Below are positions 35,174 through 47,688 of a stretch of DNA of 64,000 bases, in pieces. A model generated the notes under the pieces. The model was not told the DNA's origin, made no database searches, and saw only the letters and a list, made by a program, of their open reading frames with translations. Position numbers and translations under genes: made by a program. Position 1 is the stretch's first letter, and each line of letters starts with the position of its first letter. This stretch comes from Paraburkholderia ultramafica (GTDB lineage Bacteria; Pseudomonadota; Gammaproteobacteria; Burkholderiales; Burkholderiaceae): the NCBI RefSeq assembly GCF_902859915.1, contig NZ_CADIKK010000007.1, forward strand, positions 124,001 to 188,000, given 5' to 3'.

Positions 35174-36289
35174 ATGAACCCGCTTTCGCACGCTCTATCG
35201 CGCAACGGCAACAACTTCGACCTCGTGCGGCTGCTGGCCGCCGTTGCGGTCGTGTATGGCCATTCGTATCTGCTGCAGGCACCGGACGGCACCACCGACT
35301 GGGTGCAGAACGCGCTCGGCTTCGACGGTTTCGGCGCGTTCGGCGTCTACGCCTTTTTTCTGCTGAGCGGCATGCTGGTGACCGCCAGCTTCGACCGGCA
35401 ACGCTCGGGGGCGCGCTTCGTCGCGTTGCGGATTGCGCGGCTGTGGCCGGCGGTGGCGGTGGGCTCGGTGGTGACGGTGTTCATCATCGGGCCGCTCTTC
35501 ACGACGCTGCCGCTGCGCGAGTATTTCGACTCTGGCATGACCTGGGCCAATCTCGACAACTTCTCGACTATCGTGCTCAAAACCCGCTGGACGCTGCCGG
35601 GCGTGTTCGAGCACAACCGCCTTCCGGTCGACATCTGCGCGCCGCTTTGGACGCTGCCGCTCGAAGTGCGCTGCTATCTGATCGTGCTCGTGACCGGCAT
35701 GCTGGGACTGCTGTCCAGCTCGCGCGGCGTGATGCTGGCGGCGGCGCTCGGTAGCGCCGCGTTTCTGTTGCGCGTGCATCTGCCGCATCTGCAACTCGGC
35801 GTGCGCGATTTCAGCGATACAGCCTACGGCTATTCGTTCTGGCCGGAGCCGTTTTTCATGCTGGGGATGCTGCTGTACGGCTGGCGTGAACGGATCGACA
35901 TCAACGGCCTGACGGCGCTGGCGTTCGCGATGGTGTTTCTGGTCTTTCGCGATACAGCGGGGGCGCAGCCGCTGTTCTATCTGGCCTTCGTGTACGGCGT
36001 GCTGTGGGTGGGGACGACGCCGCTATTGCGGCGCTTCGTGCCGCGTCACGATTACTCGTACGGCATCTACCTGTACGGGTTCATGGTGCAGCAATGTGTC
36101 GCGAATCTCGCGCCGCAATTGAGCCACGTGACGTCGCTGCTGGTCGCCGTGCCGTTGATCCTCGTGTGTGCCGCGTTGTCGTGGCACTTCGTGGAGCGGC
36201 CGGTGCTGACGTGGTGCCGGGCGCGGCTCGTGCCTCAGCACAGGCCGCTTGCGACGGGTATCGCGGCGCGCGATCAGGCGATGCGTTGA
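35174..36289 (+). CDS. Acyltransferase-3 family membrane protein
   Basis: A 371-residue integral membrane protein of the acyltransferase-3 (OafA/NodX) family. The N-terminal block NNFDLVRLLAAVAVVYGHS holds the conserved R and H motif, followed by FFLLSGMLVTASFDR and about ten hydrophobic helices, with DYSYGIYLYGFMVQQ near the C-terminus and the ending LSWHFVERPVLTW (the ERP motif). Such enzymes O-acetylate or acylate surface sugars. Neither sugar genes nor a secretion system are nearby. The longer upstream frame is discarded because the ATG at 35174 gives the exact family start after AGAGGTG. It separates prlC and folD. Confidence 0.9.
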   Translation: MNPLSHALSRNGNNFDLVRLLAAVAVVYGHSYLLQAPDGTTDWVQNALGFDGFGAFGVYAFFLLSGMLVTASFDRQRSGARFVALRIARLWPAVAVGSVVTVFIIGPLFTTLPLREYFDSGMTWANLDNFSTIVLKTRWTLPGVFEHNRLPVDICAPLWTLPLEVRCYLIVLVTGMLGLLSSSRGVMLAAALGSAAFLLRVHLPHLQLGVRDFSDTAYGYSFWPEPFFMLGMLLYGWRERIDINGLTALAFAMVFLVFRDTAGAQPLFYLAFVYGVLWVGTTPLLRRFVPRHDYSYGIYLYGFMVQQCVANLAPQLSHVTSLLVAVPLILVCAALSWHFVERPVLTWCRARLVPQHRPLATGIAARDQAMR

Positions 36290-36334
36290 GATGGCGGGAG
36301 CGTGCTGCGCACGCGCCGATGCGAAGGGGCGTCG

Positions 36335-36448
36335 GCTAACCGCTAACCGCTAACCGCTAACCGCTAACCGCTAACCGCTAACCGCTAACCGCTAACCGCT
36401 AACCGCTAACCGCTAACCGCTAACCGCTAACCGCTAACCGCTAACCGC
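36335..36448. repeat. Heptanucleotide tandem array GCTAACC x16
   Basis: Sixteen perfect head-to-tail copies of GCTAACC (114 bp including a partial copy) end two bases before the folD stop codon on the other strand. It is non-coding. The unit resembles telomere-type heptamers only by coincidence of base content. Reverse complement GGTTAGC is also the core of the 13-bp repeat at 4711-4760. Confidence 0.98.
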
Positions 36449-36450
36449 AA

Positions 36451-37311
36451 TTACGCTTGCGCGGCCGCTTCGCGCTCGGCGGCTTCGATCGTGTTGACGA
36501 GCAGCATCGTGATGGTCATCGGGCCGACGCCGCCCGGCACCGGCGTGATGTAGCCGGCCACTTCCTTGACGCCCGCGAAATCGACGTCGCCGCACAGCTT
36601 GCCGGCTTCGTCGCGATTCATGCCGACGTCGATCACCGCCGCGCCCGGCCTCACCATGTCCGCGGTCAGGATGTTGCGCAAGCCGGTGGCGGCGACCACC
36701 ACGTCGGCGTTGCGTGTGTGAGTAGCCAGATCGCGCGTCTTGCTATGGCAGATCGTCACGGTCGCGCCGGCTTCGAGCAGCAGCAGCGCCATCGGCTTGC
36801 CGACGATGTTCGAGCGGCCGATCACCACCGCGTTCGCGCCTTGCAGCGGCACCTCGTACGCGGCGAGCATCTTCATCACGCCGTACGGCGTGCACGGACG
36901 GAACAGCGGCCGGCCGGTCATCAGCGCGCCGGCATTGGCGAGGTGAAAGCCGTCGACGTCCTTTTCCGGCGCGATCGCCTCGATCACCTTGTGGCTATCG
37001 ATATGTTTGGGCAGCGGCAGTTGCACCAGAATGCCGTGGATGCGCGGATCACGGTTCAGCTCGTCGATGCGCGCGAGCAGGTCGGCTTCCGGCAGGTCGG
37101 CCGGATAGCGGTCGAACGATGAGCCGAGGCCGTTGTCCTGACACGCCTTGACCTTGTTGCGCACATACACTTCGCTGGCCGGATTGTCGCCGACCAGCAC
37201 CACCGCGAGGCCCGGCTGATGGCCGCGGGCGGTGAGGGCGGCGGCGCGCGCGGCGACGTCGGCGCGCAAGGTCTTGGAAAGGGCTAGGCCGTCGATCAGT
37301 TTGGCAGTCAT
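36451..37311 (-). CDS. folD: Bifunctional methylenetetrahydrofolate dehydrogenase/cyclohydrolase
   Basis: A 286-residue enzyme interconverting 5,10-methylene- and 10-formyl-tetrahydrofolate with NADP+. Motifs: [19 protein letters not shown] (catalytic Lys), [34 protein letters not shown] (NADP loop) and the end [22 protein letters not shown]. The ATG at 37311 gives the classic MTAKLIDG start. The stop codon abuts the heptamer array, so the 3' untranslated end of its mRNA consists of GGTTAGC repeats. Confidence 0.97.
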   Translation of the reverse strand: MTAKLIDGLALSKTLRADVAARAAALTARGHQPGLAVVLVGDNPASEVYVRNKVKACQDNGLGSSFDRYPADLPEADLLARIDELNRDPRIHGILVQLPLPKHIDSHKVIEAIAPEKDVDGFHLANAGALMTGRPLFRPCTPYGVMKMLAAYEVPLQGANAVVIGRSNIVGKPMALLLLEAGATVTICHSKTRDLATHTRNADVVVAATGLRNILTADMVRPGAAVIDVGMNRDEAGKLCGDVDFAGVKEVAGYITPVPGGVGPMTITMLLVNTIEAAEREAAAQA

Positions 37312-37758
37312 GGTCGGGTCGAGATAGGCAGTTTGGAAAGCGGGGCAGGGCGCGGGCGCTTGAATGCGCGTCGCGCGATGGCGCTTTTCAACGGGAACGG
37401 GTCGGCACGTGAAAAGCGCGCGGCGCGAATTGGAGATAGGCGCAACTGCAAAGTGCGACATTATACCGGCCTGGCCTGGCGCGCCATGTACGGATTCCAG
37501 ACGGGTGAATGGCTGCACGCATCAATGCCGCGCGGGCTGTGCCGGCTTGGTGTGGCGGGCCCAAGGCGCGCTGAACGGCCGCGGACCGCTTCGCCGTAGG
37601 CCGCCCGCGAGCGTGAAGACAATGCAAAGGTTGCAGCGACGCCCGCAGTGAGCACGGCGGACGGCTCGGCGCGCAGGCCGTCGCCGTGGGCCGGACTCTT
37701 CTGGAGTCCGGCCGTTCAAGACTCGATAGCTTCTAGCGGAAAATACCGGCCGCAGTAC
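37312..37758. other. 447-bp gap with hairpin, no gene
   Basis: Space between folD and the FixJ-like regulator gene. It contains a perfect 10-bp hairpin at 37689-37713 (GGCCGGACTC / GAGTCCGGCC) that probably ends the regulator transcript. The rest shows no credible gene. Confidence 0.55.
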
Positions 37759-38403
37759 TTATTGCGCGGCTTGCGGCTTGTTCGACAGCGCCAGTCGCAG
37801 CAGATCGGCGACCGTATTGACGTTGAGCTTTTCCATGATGTTCGCGCGGTGCGCTTCGACCGTCTTGATGCTGATGCCGAGGTCGTCGGCGATCTGCTTG
37901 TTCAGGCGGCCAGCGATGATGCGTTCGAGCACCTGATGCTCGCGCGCGGTCAGCTTGCCCAGACGCTCGGCGGCGGCGCGCTGCTGCTGCACGCTGGTGC
38001 TTTCGCTGCGCGCCTTGTCGAGCATGCGCTCGACCAGCTTGCGCAACTCGGCTTCATCGAACGGCTTTTCGATGAAATCCATCGCGCCTTTTTTCATCGT
38101 CGAGACCGCCATCGGCACGTCGCCGTGACCCGTCACGAAGATGATCGGCAGTGAAGCGTTGTCGGCGATCAGGCGTTCCTGCAACTCGAGCCCGCTCATG
38201 CCGGACATCCGCACATCGAGGATCAGGCAGGCGATCTGGCCCGGGTGCTGATGCGGCTGCCATGCGTCGATGAACTGCTCGGCGCTGGAGAAGCATTGCA
38301 CGCGGTAGCCGTTCGCCTCCAGCAGCCAGCGCAGCGAATCTCGCACGGCCTCGTCGTCGTCGACGACAAAGACAGTTTCCTGTGTGGTGACTGGGCTGTT
38401 CAT
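37759..38403 (-). CDS. FixJ-like (NarL/LuxR HTH) response regulator
   Basis: A 214-residue regulator. The receiver domain (about 10-125) has DDD at 15-17, phospho-acceptor D63 in LILDVRMSG, and KPF. A linker follows, then the LuxR-type helix-turn-helix: LTAREHQVLERIIAGRLNKQIADDLGISIKTVEAHRANIMEKL. This combination is typical of FixJ/TodT-type regulators. Its ATG overlaps the stop codon of the kinase gene by four bases, so the pair is translationally coupled. The target promoters are not evident. The divergent PDH operon is one candidate. Confidence 0.92.
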   Translation of the reverse strand: MNSPVTTQETVFVVDDDEAVRDSLRWLLEANGYRVQCFSSAEQFIDAWQPHQHPGQIACLILDVRMSGMSGLELQERLIADNASLPIIFVTGHGDVPMAVSTMKKGAMDFIEKPFDEAELRKLVERMLDKARSESTSVQQQRAAAERLGKLTAREHQVLERIIAGRLNKQIADDLGISIKTVEAHRANIMEKLNVNTVADLLRLALSNKPQAAQ

Positions 38404-40925
38404 AGCTCTCCCGTAACGGTTTGTGGTGTCGGCGCCTCTGACCCGCCGTTGCTCGGGCCGTCAGGCTCTCCAATAGGCAGACTGCAATGGAACGTGGCGC
38501 CTGTGATGTGGCCGTCGGACTCGACGTTGTTGACCACCCACAGACGGCCGCGGTGCGATTCGATAATCGAACGGCAAATGTTCAGCCCCATGCCCATACC
38601 ATCGGACTTGGTGCTGTAAAACGGTTCGAACAGCCGCTCGGCTGTCGCTTCGTCGACGCCCGGACCCTGGTCGACGACGCTGATGCAGACAAACCCGCTC
38701 TCCAGCCGCACGACCACGCGGATCACCGGATCGACTGCATTCGGGCGCGCTTCGGCCATCGCCTCGGCGCCGTTCTTCAGCAGGTTGACCAGCACCTGCT
38801 CGATCAGCACCGGGTCGACGTAGATCACCGGCAGGCGCGAGCGCAGATCGGTGACGATGCGAATGCGGCGCTTCCTCGCTTCGATCTCGGCGAGACCCAC
38901 CGCGTCCGCGACGATGTCGGCGACGCGCGTGGCTTGCCGCTTCGGCTCGCTGCGCTTCACGAACTCGCGGATGCGCTTGATGATCATGCCGGCCCGCACC
39001 GCCTGCTGGGCGGTTTTTTCGAGCACCGGTAGCAGATTATCGGGCGTGGTCCGGCCGGATTTGACCAGTGCGACGGTTCCGGAGCAATAGTTGTTGATCG
39101 CGGCAAGCGGCTGATTGAGTTCGTGCGCGAGCGACGAGGCCATCTCGCCCATTGTCATCAGACGGCTGGTGAACTGCAGCTTTTCGTCCTGCTGGCGCGC
39201 GAGTTCCTGCGCCCGCTTGCGGGTGGTGATGTCGGTCGCGATCTGCATCTGCGCGAGGTGGCCGTCCACCCACTGGATGTACTGACGGCGCACTTCGAAC
39301 CACTTCTGGATACTTTGCACGTAGATTTCCTGCGCATCGGCGGTGCTTTCGGTCAACGCGGCGGCGGGCAGGCCGGCGTAAGCATCCACCATATCGATCG
39401 AATCGGACGACGCCTGTGCGCTATCGAACCCGCCGCCCGCCAATTCCAGATGGCCGTCGGGGCGGATGCCGAACAGGTGCCGGTAGTAGCGGTTGGCGAA
39501 CAGCAGCTCGGCTTCGTCGGCGGCCAGCACGGACACCGCGGCGTCGAGGCTTTCGAGCACGGTGGTGAAGCGTTCGTGGGCGGCGGCGAGTTCCTCGCGC
39601 GCGCGCTTCGGTTCGGTGATGTCGGTCATCGACGACATCCAGCCGGTCTGGCGGCCCGAGCTGTCGATCAGCGGCGACACGTAGAGGCGCGCGTGGAACG
39701 ACGAGCCGTCCTTGCGGCGTACCCGCAATTCGAATCCCGACGACGGCGCCTTGCCGCGCAGCGTCATGTCGAGCTGGCGCTGCATCTCGGGATAGGCGTC
39801 GCGCGGCCAGTAGGCAAACGGCGCGTTCTTGCCGACCAGATCGCTCTCGTCCCAGCCGGTCATCCGGCAGAACGCCGGATTCACATGGGTGATGCGGCCG
39901 TGCATGTCGAGCACGCGCATGCCGATCAACACCGAGTTTTCCATCGCGCGGCGGAAGAACGCCTCCGCGTACAGCGCCTGCTGCGCTTCGAAGCGCTGCC
40001 GCGTGTGTTTCCACAGACTCCACAGGCTCCACAGCACGAAGCACGACAGGCCGGCCACCAGCCACACCAGCGTGTTGTTGGTGAAGTTGGTCATCTGCGG
40101 GAATGCGTACACGCGCACCGAGATGCCCTGGCCAGGCGGATCGAGCGGCAGGTCGAAGAACATGTCGCGCGGCAGGCGCGGGCGGGTCGACGTGGTGGTC
40201 AACTCGCGGTTGTTCACGTCGATGATCGAGATCTTGTATTTGGCCGACAGCTCAGGCGGGATGTCGCGCTTCAGGATGCCTTCGACCGAGAACACCGCGG
40301 CGATCGCGCCGAGGAACTCGCGATCGCGGAACACCGGCGTTTGCAGCGTGATGTAGCCGTTGCCGAGGTCGTCGTAGATCAGCGGCGAATACACCTGGCG
40401 GCGCGTATTGCGCGCCTCGGCGAAGGCGGCCTTGACGGCTTCGTCCATCTGCGCGTCGTTCGGCCGCGCGAGCCGCTGGCCGAACACGGGCAGCGCGGTA
40501 TTGGGCCAGCGCGGCTGCTGCGCGCTGGTGTACCAGTTCATGTAGAGGATCTCGGGATGCGCCTGCATGATGTCCGTGGTGGACACCTGGAACGAATGCG
40601 GATCGGCGTGGCCGGCGGTCAGATCGCGCGCGAGCGCCTGAATCTGTTCCTGCGCGCCGGTCATCGACAGACGGATCTGCTGCTGCGCCCACGCGACGTT
40701 GCGGTAAAGCGTGTCTTCCTGCTGCTGCTGTTCGCGCCGGTTCAGACTCCACAGAATCAGGCTCATGACGACCAGGAACACCAGGATCGACAGCAGCGGC
40801 GTCAGCAAATAGGAGTTCGACCACCATGGTCCATGGTGCCAGCGGGAGGACGGCGTCGAATCGCCTGGCGAACCGGCGGTGCGCGCCGAGCGAGCGAAAA
40901 GCCGTTCGGTCAACATGCGTGGCAT
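38400..40925 (-). CDS. Membrane-anchored multi-PAS sensor histidine kinase (FixL-like)
   Basis: An 841-residue kinase. A first membrane helix (about 38-62) and a second (about 280-300) bracket an extracytoplasmic sensor domain of about 215 residues. Two PAS domains follow (about 325-450 and 455-590). The transmitter has the H-box SSLAHELNQPLAAINNY, N-box VNLLKNGAEAM and G-box DGMGMGLNICRSI. The HELNQPL form is the FixL/DctB-type H-box. The soluble haem-PAS of classical FixL is not demonstrable here. Together with the following FixJ-like regulator this matches the FixLJ-type pairs described in Burkholderia. The signal is unknown, and a periplasmic ligand is likely because of the large sensor domain. 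Confidence 0.9.
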   Translation of the reverse strand: MPRMLTERLFARSARTAGSPGDSTPSSRWHHGPWWSNSYLLTPLLSILVFLVVMSLILWSLNRREQQQQEDTLYRNVAWAQQQIRLSMTGAQEQIQALARDLTAGHADPHSFQVSTTDIMQAHPEILYMNWYTSAQQPRWPNTALPVFGQRLARPNDAQMDEAVKAAFAEARNTRRQVYSPLIYDDLGNGYITLQTPVFRDREFLGAIAAVFSVEGILKRDIPPELSAKYKISIIDVNNRELTTTSTRPRLPRDMFFDLPLDPPGQGISVRVYAFPQMTNFTNNTLVWLVAGLSCFVLWSLWSLWKHTRQRFEAQQALYAEAFFRRAMENSVLIGMRVLDMHGRITHVNPAFCRMTGWDESDLVGKNAPFAYWPRDAYPEMQRQLDMTLRGKAPSSGFELRVRRKDGSSFHARLYVSPLIDSSGRQTGWMSSMTDITEPKRAREELAAAHERFTTVLESLDAAVSVLAADEAELLFANRYYRHLFGIRPDGHLELAGGGFDSAQASSDSIDMVDAYAGLPAAALTESTADAQEIYVQSIQKWFEVRRQYIQWVDGHLAQMQIATDITTRKRAQELARQQDEKLQFTSRLMTMGEMASSLAHELNQPLAAINNYCSGTVALVKSGRTTPDNLLPVLEKTAQQAVRAGMIIKRIREFVKRSEPKRQATRVADIVADAVGLAEIEARKRRIRIVTDLRSRLPVIYVDPVLIEQVLVNLLKNGAEAMAEARPNAVDPVIRVVVRLESGFVCISVVDQGPGVDEATAERLFEPFYSTKSDGMGMGLNICRSIIESHRGRLWVVNNVESDGHITGATFHCSLPIGEPDGPSNGGSEAPTPQTVTGEL

Positions 40926-41085
40926 TGTAGCGCAGCGAGTCTCTTACAAAAGGCGCAAAAAAGCACGGAAAGTGCAGTTAATCGGCGCAAACTAGCCGAC
41001 GTATCCGTCGATCGGCAGTCAAATCAGGTTGCGTCGCAGCAATTTTCCGCATTATGAGAAGTGATCTCGTCATTTGAAAATTTTG

Positions 41086-41115
41086 TTGCGTGGACGTCGG
41101 GACCCTTATTACAAT
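41086..41115 (+). promoter_or_regulatory. Probable aceE promoter
   Basis: TTGCGT-N18-TACAAT about 75 bases before the aceE start. A moderate sigma-70 match in an otherwise AT-rich stretch. Confidence 0.5.
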
Positions 41116-41191
41116 CGGCCGGAGCTGCCGCGGTCGTGCTTCGTCCGCGTCGTCTGTTCAAAGAGCGTTCCTCTATATCCAGGAGACGAGC

Positions 41192-43888
<2,697 letters not shown>

Positions 43889-43974
43889 GGCATCATTCCC
43901 CGTGTGCCACGGCGTGCGCGCCCGCCTCTGATCGACGGAGGCCGGTCGCATGCGCGGCCCAGGAGACACTAACA

Positions 43975-45636
43975 ATGAGTCAAGCGATCGAAGTCAAGGT
44001 GCCGGACATCGGCGATTACAAGGACATCCCTGTGATCGAGGTGCTGGTGAAGGCGGGTGATACCGTCGAGAAAGAGCAATCGCTCGTTACGCTGGAATCC
44101 GACAAGGCGACCATGGACGTGCCGAGCTCGGCCGCCGGCGTCGTCAAGGAAGTGAAGGTCAAGGTCGGCGACAATGTATCCGAAGGTTCGCTGATCGTCG
44201 TGCTGGACGGCGCTGCAGGCGGCGCGGCCGCTGCGGCGCCTGCAGCCGCTCCGGCGGCTGCGCCTGCACCGGGTGCCGCGCCCGCACCGGCCGCGGCACC
44301 CGCGCCTGCTGCGAGCGGCGCCGGTCTGCAACAAGTCAAAGTGCCGGATATCGGCGACTACAAAGACATTCCCGTGATCGAAGTCGCGGTGAAGGTTGGC
44401 GATCGCGTCGAGAAAGAGCAGTCGCTGGTGACGCTCGAATCCGACAAGGCGACCATGGACGTGCCGAGCTCGGCCGCCGGCGTGGTCAAGGAAGTGAAGG
44501 TCAAGGTCGGCGATACGGTCTCGGAAGGTTCGGTGATCGTGGTGGTGGAAGCCGAAGGCGGCGCGGCCGCCCCGGCTCCCGCACCGGCTGCGAAACAGGC
44601 ATCGGCCGAAAAGCCGTCCGACGCGCCGGCCACGCCGTCGCCCGCACCGGTCGCGCCGTCAGCGCTCGCGCAAGCGCCGCTGATTCCGGCCGGCGAGGGT
44701 GGCACGCGCCGCGCGAGCCATGCGTCGCCGTCCGTGCGCAAGTTCGCGCGCGAACTCGGCGTCGACGTGTCGCAAGTGCAGGGCACGGGTCCGAAGAACC
44801 GCATTACGCAAGCCGACGTGACCGCCTTCATCAAGGGCGTGATGACCGGCCAGCGTGCTGCGCCCGCAGGCGCGGCGGCACCGGCGGCCGCAGGTGGCGG
44901 CGAGCTGAACCTGCTGCCGTGGCCGAAGATCGACTTCACCAGGTTCGGTCCGATCGATCCGAAGCCGCTGTCGCGCATCAAGAAGATTTCGGGCGCGAAT
45001 CTGCATCGCAACTGGGTCATGATTCCGCACGTCACGAACAACGACGAAGCGGACATCACCGAACTCGAAGCGCTGCGCGTGCAGTTGAACAAGGAAAACG
45101 AAAAGGCCGGCGTGAAGATCACGATGCTGGCGTTCGTGATCAAGGCCGTGGTGTCGGCTCTGAAGAAATTCCCGACGTTCAACGCGAGCCTCGATGGCGA
45201 CAACCTCGTGTTCAAGCAGTACTACCACGTGGGCTTTGCCGCCGATACGCCGAACGGTCTGGTGGTTCCGGTGATTCGCGACGCGGACAAGAAGGGTCTG
45301 GTCGAGATCGCGAAGGAAATGAGCGATCTGTCGAAGGCCGCGCGCGACGGCAAGCTGAAGCCGGATCAGATGCAGGGCGGCTGCTTCTCGATTTCGTCGC
45401 TGGGCGGGATTGGCGGCACCAACTTCACGCCGATCATCAACGCGCCTGAAGTCGCCATTCTCGGCCTGTCGCGCGGTGCGATGAAGCCGGTGTGGGACGG
45501 CAAGCAGTTCGTGCCGCGCCTGATGCTGCCGCTGTCGCTGTCGTATGACCATCGCGTGATCGACGGGGCGGAAGCGGCGCGCTTCAATGCTTTCCTGGGT
45601 GCGATTCTTGCCGATTTCCGGCGTGTGATTCTTTAA
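43975..45636 (+). CDS. aceF: Pyruvate dehydrogenase E2 (dihydrolipoyl acetyltransferase)
   Basis: A 553-residue E2 core. Two N-terminal lipoyl domains (about 3-78 and 120-195) both carry the lipoylated lysine in LESDKATMDVP. They are joined by Ala/Pro-rich linkers. The peripheral subunit-binding domain (HASPSVRKFARELGVDVSQ, about 245-285) and the catalytic domain follow, with the active site SYDHRVIDGAEAARF. The DNA of the two lipoyl domains is almost identical over long stretches, which indicates recent duplication or gene conversion. A GGAGACACT ribosome binding region precedes the ATG. Confidence 0.97.
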   Translation: MSQAIEVKVPDIGDYKDIPVIEVLVKAGDTVEKEQSLVTLESDKATMDVPSSAAGVVKEVKVKVGDNVSEGSLIVVLDGAAGGAAAAAPAAAPAAAPAPGAAPAPAAAPAPAASGAGLQQVKVPDIGDYKDIPVIEVAVKVGDRVEKEQSLVTLESDKATMDVPSSAAGVVKEVKVKVGDTVSEGSVIVVVEAEGGAAAPAPAPAAKQASAEKPSDAPATPSPAPVAPSALAQAPLIPAGEGGTRRASHASPSVRKFARELGVDVSQVQGTGPKNRITQADVTAFIKGVMTGQRAAPAGAAAPAAAGGGELNLLPWPKIDFTRFGPIDPKPLSRIKKISGANLHRNWVMIPHVTNNDEADITELEALRVQLNKENEKAGVKITMLAFVIKAVVSALKKFPTFNASLDGDNLVFKQYYHVGFAADTPNGLVVPVIRDADKKGLVEIAKEMSDLSKAARDGKLKPDQMQGGCFSISSLGGIGGTNFTPIINAPEVAILGLSRGAMKPVWDGKQFVPRLMLPLSLSYDHRVIDGAEAARFNAFLGAILADFRRVIL

Positions 45637-45743
45637 TCGGTTGGTGAGGTTTTTGCCGGGGCGCGGGTGACTCAGGTTATCCGCGTCTGCCGGTTTGCGC
45701 TGTGTGCGCAACTCATCACCGATTAATAAGAGAAGGGGACACT

Positions 45744-47507
45744 ATGAGTCTCGTCGAAGTAAAAGTGCCGGATATCGGTGACTTCAAGGACGTCGATGTC
45801 ATCGAAGTCAACATCAAACCGGGCGATGCGATCGAAAAAGAACAGTCGCTGTTGACGCTCGAGTCCGACAAGGCCTCCATGGAAGTGCCGAGCGATACCG
45901 CCGGCACCGTCAAGGAAGTTCGCATCAAAGCCGGCGACAAGGTTTCGCAAGGCACGGTGATCGCGCTCGTCGAAGCGTCGGCGGATGCGGCGCCCGCGAA
46001 GGCCGCAGCCAAACAACCCGAGCAAGCGCCGGCGCCGGCCGCTGCCGCTCCTGCCGCGGCGCCCGCTCCGCAAGCCGGCAGCTTTGCCGGCAGCGCGGAT
46101 ATCGAGTGCGACATGCTCGTGCTCGGCTCGGGCCCCGGTGGCTATTCGGCCGCGTTCCGCTCGGCCGACCTCGGCATGAAGACGGTGCTGGTCGAACGTT
46201 ATGCAACGCTCGGCGGCGTGTGTCTGAACGTCGGCTGTATTCCGTCGAAAGCGCTGTTGCACACCGCGCTCGTGATCGACGAAGCCGAGGAGCTCGGCGC
46301 GCACGGCATCACGTTCGCGAAGCCGCAGATCGATCTCGACAAGCTGCGCGACTTCAAGTCGGGCGTCGTCAACAAGCTGACCGGCGGTCTCGCCGGCATG
46401 GCCAGGATGCGCAAGGTCGAAGTGGTGACGGGCACTGGCGCGTTCGTCGATCCGCATCACATGGAAGTGCAGACCGAAGGCGGCAAGAAGGTCGTCAAAT
46501 TCAAGCAGGCGATCATCGCCGCGGGTTCGGAAGCGGTGAAGCTGCCGTTCATTCCGGAAGATCCGCGGGTGGTCGATTCGACCGGCGCGCTCGAACTGCG
46601 TCAGATTCCGCAGCGCATGCTGGTGATCGGCGGCGGCATCATCGGGCTGGAAATGGCGACGGTGTATGCGACGCTCGGCGCGCAGATCGACGTGGTCGAA
46701 ATGCTCGACGTCCTGATGGCCGGCGCGGACCGCGATCTGGTCAAGGTGTGGGAGAAGTACAACAGCAAGCGTTTCGCGAACGTCATGCTGAAGACCAAGA
46801 CCACCGCGGCCGAGGCGAAAGACGACGGCATCTATGTGTCGTTCGAAGGCGAGCAGGCTCCGCCCGAAGCGCAACGCTATGACCTCGTGCTGGTTGCCGT
46901 CGGCCGTTCGCCGAACGGCAAGAGGATCGGCGCGGACAAGGCCGGCGTCGCGGTGACGGATCGCGGCTTCATCGATGTCGACAAGCAGATGCGCACCAAC
47001 GTGCCGCACATCTTTGCGATCGGCGATATCGTCGGTCAGCCGATGCTCGCGCACAAGGCGGTGCACGAAGCTCACGTCGCCGCCGAAGTCGCGCATGGCG
47101 AGAAGGCGTACTTCGACGCGCTGCAGATTCCGTCGGTCGCCTACACCGATCCGGAAGTGGCGTGGGCCGGCCAGACGGAAGACCAGTTGAAGGCCGATGG
47201 CGTCAAGTACGGCAAAGCGGTGTTCCCGTGGGCCGCTTCGGGCCGCGCGATTGCCAACGGCCGCGACGAAGGCTTCACGAAGCTGCTGTTCGATGAGGAA
47301 ACGCATCGCGTGATCGGCGGCGGGATCGTCGGCCTGAATGCGGGCGACCTGATCAGCGAAATCTGTCTCGCGATCGAAATGGGCGCTGATGCGACGGATA
47401 TCGGTAAGACGATTCACCCGCATCCGACGCTCGGCGAATCGATCGGGATGGCCGCCGAGTTGTATGAAGGCGTCTGCACCGACTTGCCGCCGCAGAAAAA
47501 GAAGTAA
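45744..47507 (+). CDS. lpdA: Dihydrolipoyl dehydrogenase (E3) with N-terminal lipoyl domain
   Basis: A 587-residue E3. An N-terminal lipoyl domain (about 2-78, LESDKASMEVP) and an Ala/Pro linker precede the flavoprotein part: GSGPGGYSAAF FAD motif, redox pair GGVCLNVGCIPSKAL, GGGIIGLEMATVY for NAD and HPHPTLGESIGMA for the catalytic His-Glu. The extra lipoyl domain is a known feature of E3 in PDH operons of betaproteobacteria and probably belongs to the complex. The frame opens earlier, but the ATG at 45744 after AGAAGGGG gives the lipoyl start. Reoxidises the dihydrolipoyl groups of E2. Confidence 0.97.
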   Translation: MSLVEVKVPDIGDFKDVDVIEVNIKPGDAIEKEQSLLTLESDKASMEVPSDTAGTVKEVRIKAGDKVSQGTVIALVEASADAAPAKAAAKQPEQAPAPAAAAPAAAPAPQAGSFAGSADIECDMLVLGSGPGGYSAAFRSADLGMKTVLVERYATLGGVCLNVGCIPSKALLHTALVIDEAEELGAHGITFAKPQIDLDKLRDFKSGVVNKLTGGLAGMARMRKVEVVTGTGAFVDPHHMEVQTEGGKKVVKFKQAIIAAGSEAVKLPFIPEDPRVVDSTGALELRQIPQRMLVIGGGIIGLEMATVYATLGAQIDVVEMLDVLMAGADRDLVKVWEKYNSKRFANVMLKTKTTAAEAKDDGIYVSFEGEQAPPEAQRYDLVLVAVGRSPNGKRIGADKAGVAVTDRGFIDVDKQMRTNVPHIFAIGDIVGQPMLAHKAVHEAHVAAEVAHGEKAYFDALQIPSVAYTDPEVAWAGQTEDQLKADGVKYGKAVFPWAASGRAIANGRDEGFTKLLFDEETHRVIGGGIVGLNAGDLISEICLAIEMGADATDIGKTIHPHPTLGESIGMAAELYEGVCTDLPPQKKK

Positions 47508-47554
47508 CGCCGTTCGGCCTGCCTGCATCCAGGCGGGTTCGAAGAAGCAAAGAA

Positions 47555-47588
47555 AAAACGGCGCGTCCTGTAAAGGGCGCGCCGTTTT
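47555..47588 (+). terminator. Terminator of the PDH operon
   Basis: AAAACGGCGCG / CGCGCCGTTTT stem ending in TTTT, about 50 bases after the lpdA stop. Confidence 0.88.
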
Positions 47589-47688
47589 CTTGTTCGCTTT
47601 CTCTTTCACCACGCAGCAGGCCGGGGCGTTTGCCGTGCAACGACGGCACGGCGGCACACGCGTGCTCACAACGTATCAGGTGACCGGC

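Noticed and set aside
36335..36448. CRISPR array
   Set aside because: The unit is 7 bp without spacers, and no cas genes are in the window.
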